Source: Clostridiales bacterium (GTDB lineage Bacteria > Bacillota > Clostridia > Tissierellales > Dethiosulfatibacteraceae). From it: 5,820 bases of DNA. Positions 1 to 5,820 of the stretch are shown one piece after another. The stretch's first letter is position 1, and each line of letters starts with the position of its first letter. The DNA lies in contig DMAP01000073.1 of the NCBI GenBank assembly GCA_003446975.1, forward strand, positions 1-5,820, given 5' to 3'. A model generated the notes under the pieces. That model saw only the letters and a list, made by a program, of their open reading frames with translations, did no database searches and was not told where the DNA came from. The position numbers and the translations under genes are program-made.

Positions 1-1860
1 GATGCATACTGGGTTGATATGGATGAAGACGACTATCTGATAGCTGTTTATGCAGAAGATAGATTTGGAGAAATATCAGGCCTTAGTGTCACAATACAAT
101 TCAACAATGGTGAAGAAATTACTGGTGAACATATTGCATCAAGTGGAAATGGTTGGGTTAAAGCTCTTGTAGAGTACGACGGATGGTATGAAGTAGACTA
201 TATGACAGCAGAAGATATTTGGGAACCTGTTACAAATATAAGTAACCCTCATGACAACTGGGTAAAAACAAACCCATATACGGTTAGCAGTCCACGTTGG
301 ATTTGGTCGGATGTATATAATAATCCGATGGAGACACCTGTTTGGTTTAGGTCAGAAGCACCAGAAAACCCAATAAACAGCGCAAGCTTAAATCTTACAT
401 CAATGTGTATCGTAGAAGAAAAAGCAGATACTCATACCAGATGGAGAATAACTAATGATAGTGGCGTAGATGTTGCTTACACATATGAAGTATACGGAAC
501 ATCAATTACAGGTAGCGGAACAATAAGTGCTGCACACACAACAGCACAAAGATTTGACAATCCATATTATATTGAAGTAGAGGCACCACATCCTGCAACT
601 CTTAAAATATACTGGGGAGATGATTCGGAGTATAGTAAGACAAAAGCAAGTAGTGGGGACATATGTGTACCAGAACCAATTGAAGGCACATTAGAGATTT
701 ACAAAAATGTGGACGGAGATCTTGCACTTGACACCGATGTCTTCACGTTTACTATAAATCCTGCTGTACAACCTGCTGAAGAGTTCAGTGCAATGGCAGT
801 ATTATATCCAGCTGTGACAGCCAGTGCTATAACTAACGGTTCAATCACATTACCTGCAGGAGATTATATTGTTGAGGAAACTGTTTTTGGTGAATACACC
901 TCTTTGACCACACCACAATCTATTACAATCACAGCCGGTCAGACTACTTCAGTAACGTTTTATAATGAACTATTTAGTGATGACCCGACACCCGGCAGTA
1001 TCCTAATTAACAAGACAGTAACAGGAAACCGATCTGATGAGGATGACGTATTCACTTATGACATTGAACCTTACTATTTCGAGAATGACAATGGCTTTGA
1101 CTTCATGCCAAACGCAGTACAGATGCCAGAGTTTCCAATAGTGGTTACAGCTAGTGCCATAGAAGGTGGAGATGGATATGCTGGTAATCTAGAGCCAGGT
1201 TTTTATCTGGTAACAGAAAGAGATCCATCTCCATACAATTTGACAGCAAGAAGCAGCAATTCTGAATATGAGCTGTATGAAGATAGAGGTATCATCGTTT
1301 ATGTCGATGAAGAGACTCAAACGGTTGTCAACTTTACAAACCGATACAATGTTTCAACACCATCAACAACCTACAGAATGTCAATCACTAAAACTGCAGA
1401 TGCAGCTGAAGTCAACGTAGGTGATGTGATTACTTACACCATCACTGTAACCAATACAGGAGACGGAACCTTGACAAATGTGGCAGTGGTAGATGAGAGG
1501 GTAGGTCTTGACGAAGTCATAGCAACACTAGGTGTTGGCGCAAGCCGTACTTTCACAGCCACTTACCTGGCAACTGAAGTCGGATTGCTTGAGAACACAG
1601 CAACAGCAACTGACAATCAAGCTCCATATGTGGAGGCTAAAGTTTCTGTTATAATATCTGATATAGCAACTGAGATTATAGAAGAAGAACCAGTACCGGA
1701 AAGTGTCCCTGAAGTAGAAGAAGAAGTTGAAGTTGTGGTAATAGAAACTGAAGAACCACCTCTGGCAATTCCTGATACAGGAGCAGACGCATCTGTACTC
1801 TTATATGGAGCTGGCGCTATACTGTCACTTCTAGGAGTTATCAAGAAGAAAAGAAGCTAA
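1..1860 (+). CDS. Cell-wall-anchored multidomain surface protein (5' partial)
   Basis: The frame is open from the first base, so the gene starts upstream and the first ATG at 19 is probably internal; 619 residues are visible. Numbering from base 1, residues 1-115 are an aromatic-rich region of unknown fold. Residues 136-222 form a beta-rich module bracketed by the only two cysteines. Residues 228-322 and 332-447 look like two SpaA/CnaB-type domains. Each has the expected Lys (235; 338), Glu (293; 406) and Asn (322; 447) for an intramolecular isopeptide bond. Residues 459-552 match a DUF11-type repeat (SITKTADAAEVNVGDVITYT). An acidic Glu/Val/Pro-rich spacer follows, then the sorting signal IPDTG (590-594), a hydrophobic stretch and the tail KKKRS. 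By family knowledge a sortase would cleave between Thr and Gly and attach the protein to peptidoglycan. A role as adhesin or pilin-like stalk is inferred; the binding partner is unknown. The stop is followed at once by a terminator. Confidence 0.85.
   Translation, partial: DAYWVDMDEDDYLIAVYAEDRFGEISGLSVTIQFNNGEEITGEHIASSGNGWVKALVEYDGWYEVDYMTAEDIWEPVTNISNPHDNWVKTNPYTVSSPRWIWSDVYNNPMETPVWFRSEAPENPINSASLNLTSMCIVEEKADTHTRWRITNDSGVDVAYTYEVYGTSITGSGTISAAHTTAQRFDNPYYIEVEAPHPATLKIYWGDDSEYSKTKASSGDICVPEPIEGTLEIYKNVDGDLALDTDVFTFTINPAVQPAEEFSAMAVLYPAVTASAITNGSITLPAGDYIVEETVFGEYTSLTTPQSITITAGQTTSVTFYNELFSDDPTPGSILINKTVTGNRSDEDDVFTYDIEPYYFENDNGFDFMPNAVQMPEFPIVVTASAIEGGDGYAGNLEPGFYLVTERDPSPYNLTARSSNSEYELYEDRGIIVYVDEETQTVVNFTNRYNVSTPSTTYRMSITKTADAAEVNVGDVITYTITVTNTGDGTLTNVAVVDERVGLDEVIATLGVGASRTFTATYLATEVGLLENTATATDNQAPYVEAKVSVIISDIATEIIEEEPVPESVPEVEEEVEVVVIETEEPPLAIPDTGADASVLLYGAGAILSLLGVIKKKRS
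1768..1860 (+). other. C-terminal sortase sorting signal (IPDTG, hydrophobic span, KKKRS tail)
   Basis: The tripartite cell-wall sorting signal is complete: the pentapeptide IPDTG, about 18 mostly hydrophobic residues, and a positively charged end KKKRS. The canonical motif is LPXTG; here the first residue is Ile, a conservative variant. The class of sortase that would recognise it cannot be told, because no sortase gene lies in the window. An acidic spacer of about 30 residues rich in Glu and Val precedes it and could span the cell wall. Confidence 0.85.
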
Positions 1861-1873
1861 CTAGAATCTAACC

Positions 1874-1905
1874 GAAAGGGGGCAATAAATTTGTCCCCTT
1901 TTTTT
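1874..1905 (+). terminator. Intrinsic terminator after the surface-protein gene
   Basis: AAAGGGGGCAA (1875-1885) pairs with TTGTCCCCTTT (1891-1901) in an 11-bp stem containing one G-T wobble, around the 5-base loop TAAAT. A run of seven T (1899-1905) overlaps the foot of the stem and continues past it. It starts 14 bases after the TAA of the surface-protein gene and ends just before the next promoter, so it separates the two transcription units. Confidence 0.92.
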
Positions 1906-1915
1906 CAAAAAACTA

Positions 1916-1942
1916 TTAACAAATACTTTTATATGCTATAAT
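1916..1942 (+). promoter_or_regulatory. Sigma-A-type promoter with extended -10 for the pil operon
   Basis: A perfect TATAAT (1937-1942) is preceded by TG one base upstream (TGCTATAAT), the extended -10 configuration. TTAACA (1916-1921), a 5/6 match to TTGACA, lies upstream with a 15-base spacer, shorter than the ideal 17; the extended -10 may compensate. Initiation would fall near 1949, giving a leader of about 30 bases. That is too short for a riboswitch, such as the c-di-GMP type known upstream of some clostridial pilus genes. Confidence 0.75.
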
Positions 1943-1967
1943 GAATACAAGTACAATGACATTTTAT

Positions 1968-1972
1968 GAGGG
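1968..1972 (+). promoter_or_regulatory. Ribosome binding site that decides the pilD start
   Basis: GAGGG lies five bases before the ATG at 1978. The in-frame ATG at 1966 overlaps this motif and has no purine-rich site before it, and it would sit only about 17 bases from the predicted transcript start. This favours 1978 as the true start. Confidence 0.7.
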
Positions 1973-1977
1973 CAAAG

Positions 1978-2718
1978 ATGGTATTATTCGTTTTTATTTT
2001 AGGATTGTTTATAGGATCGTTTCTGAATGTTTGCATATATCGCATTCCTGTCGGGAAATCAGTTGTTTTTCCACCATCCAGCTGTGGAAGCTGTGGTCAC
2101 CAACTGAATTTCATCGATATGATACCATTTGTCGGTTATTTTATTTTCGGTGGCAAATGCAGGTATTGCAAAGCAAGCTACTCCATTCAGTATCCTATGA
2201 TTGAACTGTTAAACGGCATTGTTTATGCTTTGCTGTTCTACAGATATGGTTTAACGCTTTATACGTTGCTCTATGGAATTATCAGCAGTCTGTTGATCGT
2301 GATTAGCATAATAGACTTGAAAACCCAGACAATTCCTGATGGTTTGAACCTGTTTGGTGTTATAGTTGTAGTTTTTTTGGGTATATATATGTTTAGAGGC
2401 AACTACTCAACCCATTTCTTTGGTTTTTTATTCGGTTTTGGATTATTTCTAGTAATAGCGATGATAACCAATGCCATGGGAGGTGGAGACATCAAACTCA
2501 TGGGTGTTCTAGGTCTGCTTTTTGGATTGACTGGCATCATTTTTGTAACAGTGATAAGTTTCATCTATGGCGCAATTATTTCAATAATGCTCATTGCAAC
2601 TAAAAAAGCTACAAGAAAGGACTATATTCCTTTCGGTCCTTTTATAGCACTGGCGGCACTGACATATATATTATATGGCAATGAGCTTTTATCTATATAT
2701 TTTGATACTTTAATATGA
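1978..2718 (+). CDS. pilD: Prepilin peptidase / N-methyltransferase (type IV leader peptidase, A24 family)
   Basis: This polytopic membrane enzyme cleaves the leader of type IV prepilins on the cytoplasmic side and methylates the new N-terminus. The 246-residue product has the family signature GLFIGSFLNVCIYRIP in its first membrane segment. Two CxxC pairs follow (Cys36/Cys39 and Cys61/Cys64), the zinc-binding motif of the N-terminal methyltransferase domain. The two catalytic aspartates of the aspartyl protease are present: Asp113 in IIDLKTQTIPD and Asp171 in GGGDIKLMG. The conserved PFGPFIALA segment lies near the C-terminus. About seven hydrophobic spans are visible, and the length is normal for the family. 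An in-frame ATG at 1966 would add four residues (MRAK) but lacks a ribosome binding site. It is the first gene of a three-gene operon and ends 13 bases before pilMN. Its neighbours argue for type IV pilin processing rather than competence pseudopilins alone, though the same enzyme could serve both. Confidence 0.95.
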   Translation: MVLFVFILGLFIGSFLNVCIYRIPVGKSVVFPPSSCGSCGHQLNFIDMIPFVGYFIFGGKCRYCKASYSIQYPMIELLNGIVYALLFYRYGLTLYTLLYGIISSLLIVISIIDLKTQTIPDGLNLFGVIVVVFLGIYMFRGNYSTHFFGFLFGFGLFLVIAMITNAMGGGDIKLMGVLGLLFGLTGIIFVTVISFIYGAIISIMLIATKKATRKDYIPFGPFIALAALTYILYGNELLSIYFDTLI

Positions 2719-2720
2719 AA

Positions 2721-2727
2721 GAAGGGG
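2721..2727 (+). promoter_or_regulatory. Ribosome binding site of pilMN
   Basis: GAAGGGG lies four bases before the ATG at 2732, within the 13-base gap after the pilD stop. It supports this start and translation from a shared pilD-pilMN message. Confidence 0.7.
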
Positions 2728-2731
2728 TATA

Positions 2732-4354
2732 ATGGCTAAATTGATTTCGTTTGATATTGGAAGCAAGTATATTAAAATTGCAGAAGGGGTATCTGATAAA
2801 TCTAATCTTAATGTTAAAAAAATGATTCAAGTAGTGACCCCGCTGAATGCAATTCAAGAGGGTTATATCAAGGATATGGGGAGTATCTGCAATATACTTA
2901 GACAGACGCTAACCACCAATGGTTTCAAAACAAAGAGTGCAATTTTTAATATTAACACTACTTCACTGATAACCAGGACAGTGGAGCTGCCAATTTTAAA
3001 AAGAAACGATGAAACAATCCAAATGATTCGTTATGAATTGGAACAATTTCTACCTGTTGTCCTAGATGAGTATAAGGTTGTCTTTAGAATAATTAAACAG
3101 TACCAGGTAGAGGGCATAAAAAAAGGAAGTTATTTGATCTATGCTGTACCGACAAAATTAATTGATGACTACAAAGCATTGGCAGAAAACATTGGACTCA
3201 ATCTGTATGCAATAGACCTGTCCTTCAACTCTTTGGAAAAAGTTTTTACTGTTGGTCGATCTATCAATGGGATTAAAATTGAGAAGGATAAGGCGTACTA
3301 TATACTGGAAATGGGACACAAGTCTTTGATTTTTAACGTCATGTGTAACAATATCAACCTTTTTACCAGATTAATCAACCTTGGCGGATCAGATATTGAT
3401 GTGAGTATCGAGAATATGTTCGAAACTGACAAGGATGTAGCTGCTGAGATTAAACACAAAGTTTCTGGATATGAGCCATATCAAATGGCCACTTCTGAGG
3501 ACTCTTCCGTCAATAATGTTATTCAGACTACTATTGGAGAATGGATAAGTGAAGTAAAAAGAATAACACAGTATTTCTCATCCAGAAACAAAGATATTGA
3601 AGTGGAAAAATTGTTTCTATACGGTGGATCCGCTAAAATCATCAACATTGAAAAGTACTTCGAAAGCAGTTTGAACATTGAGACATCAGTTATTAAGGAT
3701 ATTAGTGGCTTTTCATTCGACTATAAATTCCTTGAGAAAAAAGACATAGATGTTACTAATTATCTCGATTCCATAGCAGGCTTGCTGAAATCTAAGTCCG
3801 ATATGAATCTTTTATCTGACATGATTAAGCATAGACAACAAAGATTGAAGAAAGTGTTCACCGGAACCCTGGCTTTGGGAATTACTGCATTAATGATTTT
3901 ATTTTACTTCTTGAACTATTCATTAACCATGCTTAGTCTTAATAGCGAGATTGATTATTTTGATTCTATAATAAACAATAGTGTTTATCAAGAAAAATAC
4001 AGATCCGTTCAGATACTCAAAGATAAAACCAACACACTTAACAGCTATAAGGATTTATTGACCAGCCTTAATGCTAATCTTAGCAAAACGGATATTGTCA
4101 AAACAGAACTGCTTAACTCACTTGCCTCCAGCATGCCGGTTGATACTAGTCTTGCAAGCTTATCCATCAACGGTCCAAATGTTGCTATTCAAGGCAAATC
4201 AGTACTAAGGGAATCTGTTGCTCAGCTAGTCAAGAATCTATCTGATTTGGAGAGTATTGCGAGTGTACATGCACCGACAATATCCCGAATCGAATCAGAA
4301 GATGGCTCTTCTTATGATTTTACGATTAACATAGTCCTTAAGGAGGTGCAATAG
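2732..4354 (+). CDS. pilMN: PilM-PilN fusion protein, type IV pilus alignment complex
   Basis: The 540-residue product joins two proteins that are separate in most T4P systems. Residues 1-352 are an actin/FtsA-like PilM domain: the phosphate-1 loop is ISFDIGSKYIKIAEG (5-19), a strand-turn region lies at 189-222 (YILEMGHKSLIF to LGGSD), and the adenosine-side motif is LYGGSAKI (296-303). Residues 358-362 read MNLLS, matching the INLLP-type peptide at the N-terminus of free PilN that binds PilM. A basic stretch and one membrane helix (about 375-396) follow, then a likely coiled coil (397-455) and a PilN-type ferredoxin-like domain (about 458-540, LLNSLASSMPVDTSLASLSI). PilM would be cytoplasmic and the PilN end extracytoplasmic, pairing with PilO. 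From memory, Clostridioides difficile T4P loci also carry a gene called pilMN, so this is a known clostridial arrangement. The gene lies in an operon between pilD and pilO. ATP binding is expected but not shown. Confidence 0.92.
   Translation: MAKLISFDIGSKYIKIAEGVSDKSNLNVKKMIQVVTPLNAIQEGYIKDMGSICNILRQTLTTNGFKTKSAIFNINTTSLITRTVELPILKRNDETIQMIRYELEQFLPVVLDEYKVVFRIIKQYQVEGIKKGSYLIYAVPTKLIDDYKALAENIGLNLYAIDLSFNSLEKVFTVGRSINGIKIEKDKAYYILEMGHKSLIFNVMCNNINLFTRLINLGGSDIDVSIENMFETDKDVAAEIKHKVSGYEPYQMATSEDSSVNNVIQTTIGEWISEVKRITQYFSSRNKDIEVEKLFLYGGSAKIINIEKYFESSLNIETSVIKDISGFSFDYKFLEKKDIDVTNYLDSIAGLLKSKSDMNLLSDMIKHRQQRLKKVFTGTLALGITALMILFYFLNYSLTMLSLNSEIDYFDSIINNSVYQEKYRSVQILKDKTNTLNSYKDLLTSLNANLSKTDIVKTELLNSLASSMPVDTSLASLSINGPNVAIQGKSVLRESVAQLVKNLSDLESIASVHAPTISRIESEDGSSYDFTINIVLKEVQ
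4340..4346 (+). promoter_or_regulatory. Ribosome binding site of pilO, inside the end of pilMN
   Basis: AAGGAGG, a full Shine-Dalgarno match, lies nine bases before the ATG at 4356 and within the last codons of pilMN. With only one base between the pilMN stop and the pilO start, translation of the two genes is probably coupled. Confidence 0.85.
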
Positions 4355-4355
4355 C

Positions 4356-5534
4356 ATGAGAGTTAATAAACGCGAAAGAACCTTGTTGTTGGTTCTGGTT
4401 TTGGCAATACTGGCTTACTCTTTTTACAGCTTTGTCTACATCAGGAATATAGAAAATATTGCCATGAAAGAGGCTGAACTGATTCAGAAAAAAGAACAGG
4501 CGGATTTGCTGCTCAGATCTTTAGAAGACGAAAAGGACTATAACTTTGAGTTGCAGGCGCTAAATTTTGAAGTCTCAAATATGTCCAATAGTTTCTTTTC
4601 TGAAATTAATCAAGAAAATGTGATTGTATTTCTATCTAAGTATTTCAACCAATTCTCTATAGATGTGGAAAGTATCAGCTTTACTGATGTATCTATAAAT
4701 GCTGTTGTTCATAATCCTAGTGTTGCGGTAGACACCAGCTATCCTTTGAAGGATCTTAGAGACCATTATTTAAGTCAGACACCAACTCCTCCCACTGCTA
4801 CAGAAAGCTTAAACACGTCAGCCGTACAAGCTGAGAGCATTGCTGTCATGTTTGACTTTACGGCAGATTATTATGATATGCTAGATTTTATTGAGTTTAT
4901 GCAAACCTATAGAATCAATTTTGTCATCCCAAACATCTCAATCAACTCGAATTCAATAGACACTACAGTTGATGGCAACACCCAGATGATATTCTATGCT
5001 ATACCAAAAATACATGAAGACAAAAATCCTGATTGGATATGGACAGATTTAATTGCATATGGCAGTTCAAATCCATTCTATTTTGATAATGTTAATTTGG
5101 ATCAATACTGGACAGTTAGATATGATTTATCAATGATTCTTAGTCCAATGGAGCTGGATATTCCTTCTGTCAATCTAGGACGATATGCAGATGATTTGTA
5201 TCAGAGTTATGTATATGCAGATAGCAATATCCTAGAAAACGTAGAGATTTCCATAAAGGAAGAAGACGGGCAGTTTTTTATGAAGTATAGCACTAAGTTG
5301 GGAACATATCCAAGTAATTATAGTCAGTGGGTCCCATTTAAGCCCGCCAATGATTTTATTAGCATGGTAGTTCAATCCATGCCAAGACAGTCTTCTGAAG
5401 ACCAAGGCGGAATAAATCTTACTGTAAATAACGATACTAACTTATTGTTCTATATCAATGTGTATGATGAAGATTTTTCCAGACCAAGATTGAATTTGGA
5501 AACCACGAATAACGTAATAGTACAGAAGAATTAA
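4356..5534 (+). CDS. pilO: PilO-like type IV pilus alignment protein with C-terminal extension
   Basis: PilO is a bitopic membrane protein that dimerises with PilN through coiled coils and ferredoxin-like domains. This 392-residue product has a short basic N-terminus, one membrane helix (about 9-28), a predicted coiled coil (about 30-75), and two half-domains of the PilO fold. The first is at about 80-118. The second, at about 158-217, shows the family-like pattern FDFTADYYDMLDFIEFMQ followed by NFVIPNISI. A Pro/Thr-rich spacer (about 140-155) separates them. Gram-negative PilO is about 200 residues, so residues 219-392 are extra. That part contains YGSSNPF (235-241) and a beta-rich segment with LGRYADD and SYVYADSN, which I do not recognise as a named domain. 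The call rests on position after pilMN, topology and the second half-domain; sequence identity to PilO is weak. The NPF-type motif recalls PilP, but that is speculative. It is the last gene of the visible operon; the stop lies about 50 bases before a possible insertion-sequence end. Confidence 0.82.
   Translation: MRVNKRERTLLLVLVLAILAYSFYSFVYIRNIENIAMKEAELIQKKEQADLLLRSLEDEKDYNFELQALNFEVSNMSNSFFSEINQENVIVFLSKYFNQFSIDVESISFTDVSINAVVHNPSVAVDTSYPLKDLRDHYLSQTPTPPTATESLNTSAVQAESIAVMFDFTADYYDMLDFIEFMQTYRINFVIPNISINSNSIDTTVDGNTQMIFYAIPKIHEDKNPDWIWTDLIAYGSSNPFYFDNVNLDQYWTVRYDLSMILSPMELDIPSVNLGRYADDLYQSYVYADSNILENVEISIKEEDGQFFMKYSTKLGTYPSNYSQWVPFKPANDFISMVVQSMPRQSSEDQGGINLTVNNDTNLLFYINVYDEDFSRPRLNLETTNNVIVQKN
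5010..5531 (+). other. Unassigned C-terminal domain of the PilO-like protein
   Basis: These 174 residues follow the PilO core. After a linker with DWIWTDLIAYGSSNPF, the segment has alternating polar and hydrophobic residues suggesting beta strands (RYDLSMILSP, NVEISIKEEDGQFFMKYSTK, NLLFYINVY). It has no cysteine and no membrane span. Since PilO's C-terminus is extracytoplasmic, this domain would face the cell-wall space. Function unknown; similar extensions may exist in other clostridial PilO proteins, which I cannot verify here. Confidence 0.55.
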
Positions 5535-5582
5535 AAGCAGTTCTATTAAAAAACTAGTTAGCATAATAATGATAGAAAAAGA

Positions 5583-5820
5583 GGCTCTTTGTCAATTCTT
5601 GGGGTAGGGCCAGTAAAAGAATAAAACACTGAAGGTAGAATTCGAAAGAATTGTACCTTCCTTTTTACATGTTACTAAAAGAATTTGAACAGGTATGAAT
5701 TACCATGTAAGCAATACTAATATGATTTGAAATACTGAACATATTAAGTTGGCCTGTATGAGACCCAGCCACAAGCAAAAGCACTTATCAAATATGAGTA
5801 AGCGTATATTCTAGTACACC
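5583..5820. mobile_element. Possible end of an ISL3-type insertion sequence (partial, no transposase visible)
   Basis: GGCTCTTTGTCAATTC begins at 5583 and is followed by a G-rich stretch (GGGGTAGGG). This resembles, from memory, the terminal inverted repeats of ISL3-family elements, which start with GGCTCTTT or close variants. It lies 48 bases after the pilO stop. If it is real, the element runs out of the window and the 8-base flank GAAAAAGA (5575-5582) would be the target duplication. Against it: the partner end and the transposase gene are not in the window, and no reading frame longer than about 35 codons occurs from here to the edge. Confidence 0.4.
5631..5666 (+). terminator. Intrinsic terminator downstream of pilO
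   Basis: GAAGGTA (5631-5637) pairs with TACCTTC (5654-5660). After a G-G mismatch the stem continues with AATTC (5639-5643) pairing GAATT (5648-5652), closed by a GAAA tetraloop. Five T (5662-5666) follow after one C. It would end the pilD-pilMN-pilO transcript. If the insertion-sequence reading is right, it sits just inside that element, where such hairpins can block outside transcription from entering the transposase gene. Confidence 0.8.

Larger units (their letters stand above)
5535..5820. other. Non-coding tail without a convincing gene
   Basis: No reading frame with a plausible start, ribosome binding site and length was found on either strand. Visible contents are the possible insertion-sequence end (5583), the terminator (5631-5666) and a short inverted repeat, TTACATG (5665-5671) with CATGTAA (5704-5710). 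The last 70 bases show no recognisable element. Confidence 0.6.

Noticed and set aside
1617..1844. A 75-codon minus-strand reading frame rich in Ser and Thr
   Set aside because: It is antisense to the Glu/Val-rich stalk and sorting signal of the surface protein; its composition is that of a mirror of GAA/GAG repeats, and it matches no family.
1966..1977. Upstream ATG for pilD giving MRAK at the N-terminus
   Set aside because: No ribosome binding site precedes it, whereas GAGGG is well placed for the ATG at 1978. It cannot be fully excluded.
1941..2204. An 87-codon plus-strand frame overlapping the start of pilD
   Set aside because: Its ATG lies in the -10 element (TATAATG) and it is out of frame with pilD, whose product has clear family motifs.
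3803..4354. Internal ATG at the start of the PilN part as a separate pilN gene
   Set aside because: It falls exactly at MNLLS, which is suggestive, but no Shine-Dalgarno sequence precedes it and the frame is continuous from PilM with no stop or frameshift. An internal start remains a minor possibility.
5692..5710. Short palindromes after the terminator (GGTA/TACC and CATGTAA pairing back to 5665)
   Set aside because: Stems of 4-7 bases are expected by chance in AT-rich sequence, and no function is indicated.
5737..5814. Short plus-strand frame near the window edge that might be a transposase fragment
   Set aside because: It is only about 25 codons between stops, has no ribosome binding site and shows no recognisable transposase motif.

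Overview
The window is AT-rich and carries tightly spaced plus-strand genes with strong AGGAGG-like ribosome binding sites. It encodes a sortase-anchored surface protein and a type IV pilus (T4P) assembly operon. This combination points to a Gram-positive bacterium of the Bacillota, most likely a member of the Clostridia. No RNA gene or CRISPR array was seen, and the species cannot be named from this sequence.

Layout: (1) Bases 1-1860 hold the 3' part of a gene for a large multidomain cell-wall-anchored protein; its start lies before the window. Its end has two SpaA/CnaB-like domains, a DUF11-type repeat domain, an acidic stalk and an IPDTG sorting signal. (2) A strong intrinsic terminator at 1874-1905 closes this unit. 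(3) An extended -10 promoter (1916-1942) then starts a compact operon: prepilin peptidase pilD (1978-2718), a fused pilM-pilN gene (2732-4354) and a long pilO-like gene (4356-5534), with gaps of 13 and 1 bases. (4) The last 286 bases have no convincing gene. They contain a GGCTCTTTGTCAA sequence resembling the terminus of an ISL3-type insertion sequence, followed 48 bases later by a hairpin terminator.

How the genes work together: PilD would process and N-methylate prepilins. PilM, PilN and PilO form the inner-membrane alignment subcomplex that links the cytoplasmic motor ATPase to the growing pilus. Here PilM and PilN are one polypeptide, which fixes their 1:1 stoichiometry. PilO has a C-terminal domain of about 170 residues that textbook PilO lacks. 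Pilins, the ATPases PilB/PilT and the platform protein PilC are not in the window. The surface protein is a separate transcription unit. A link to pili is possible, since both are surface adhesion systems, but nothing in the sequence demonstrates it.

The most interesting points are the PilMN fusion that keeps a PilN-like MNLLS junction, the extended PilO, and the possible mobile element directly after pilO, which may have cut the operon off from downstream pilus genes. No wholly new system is evident.
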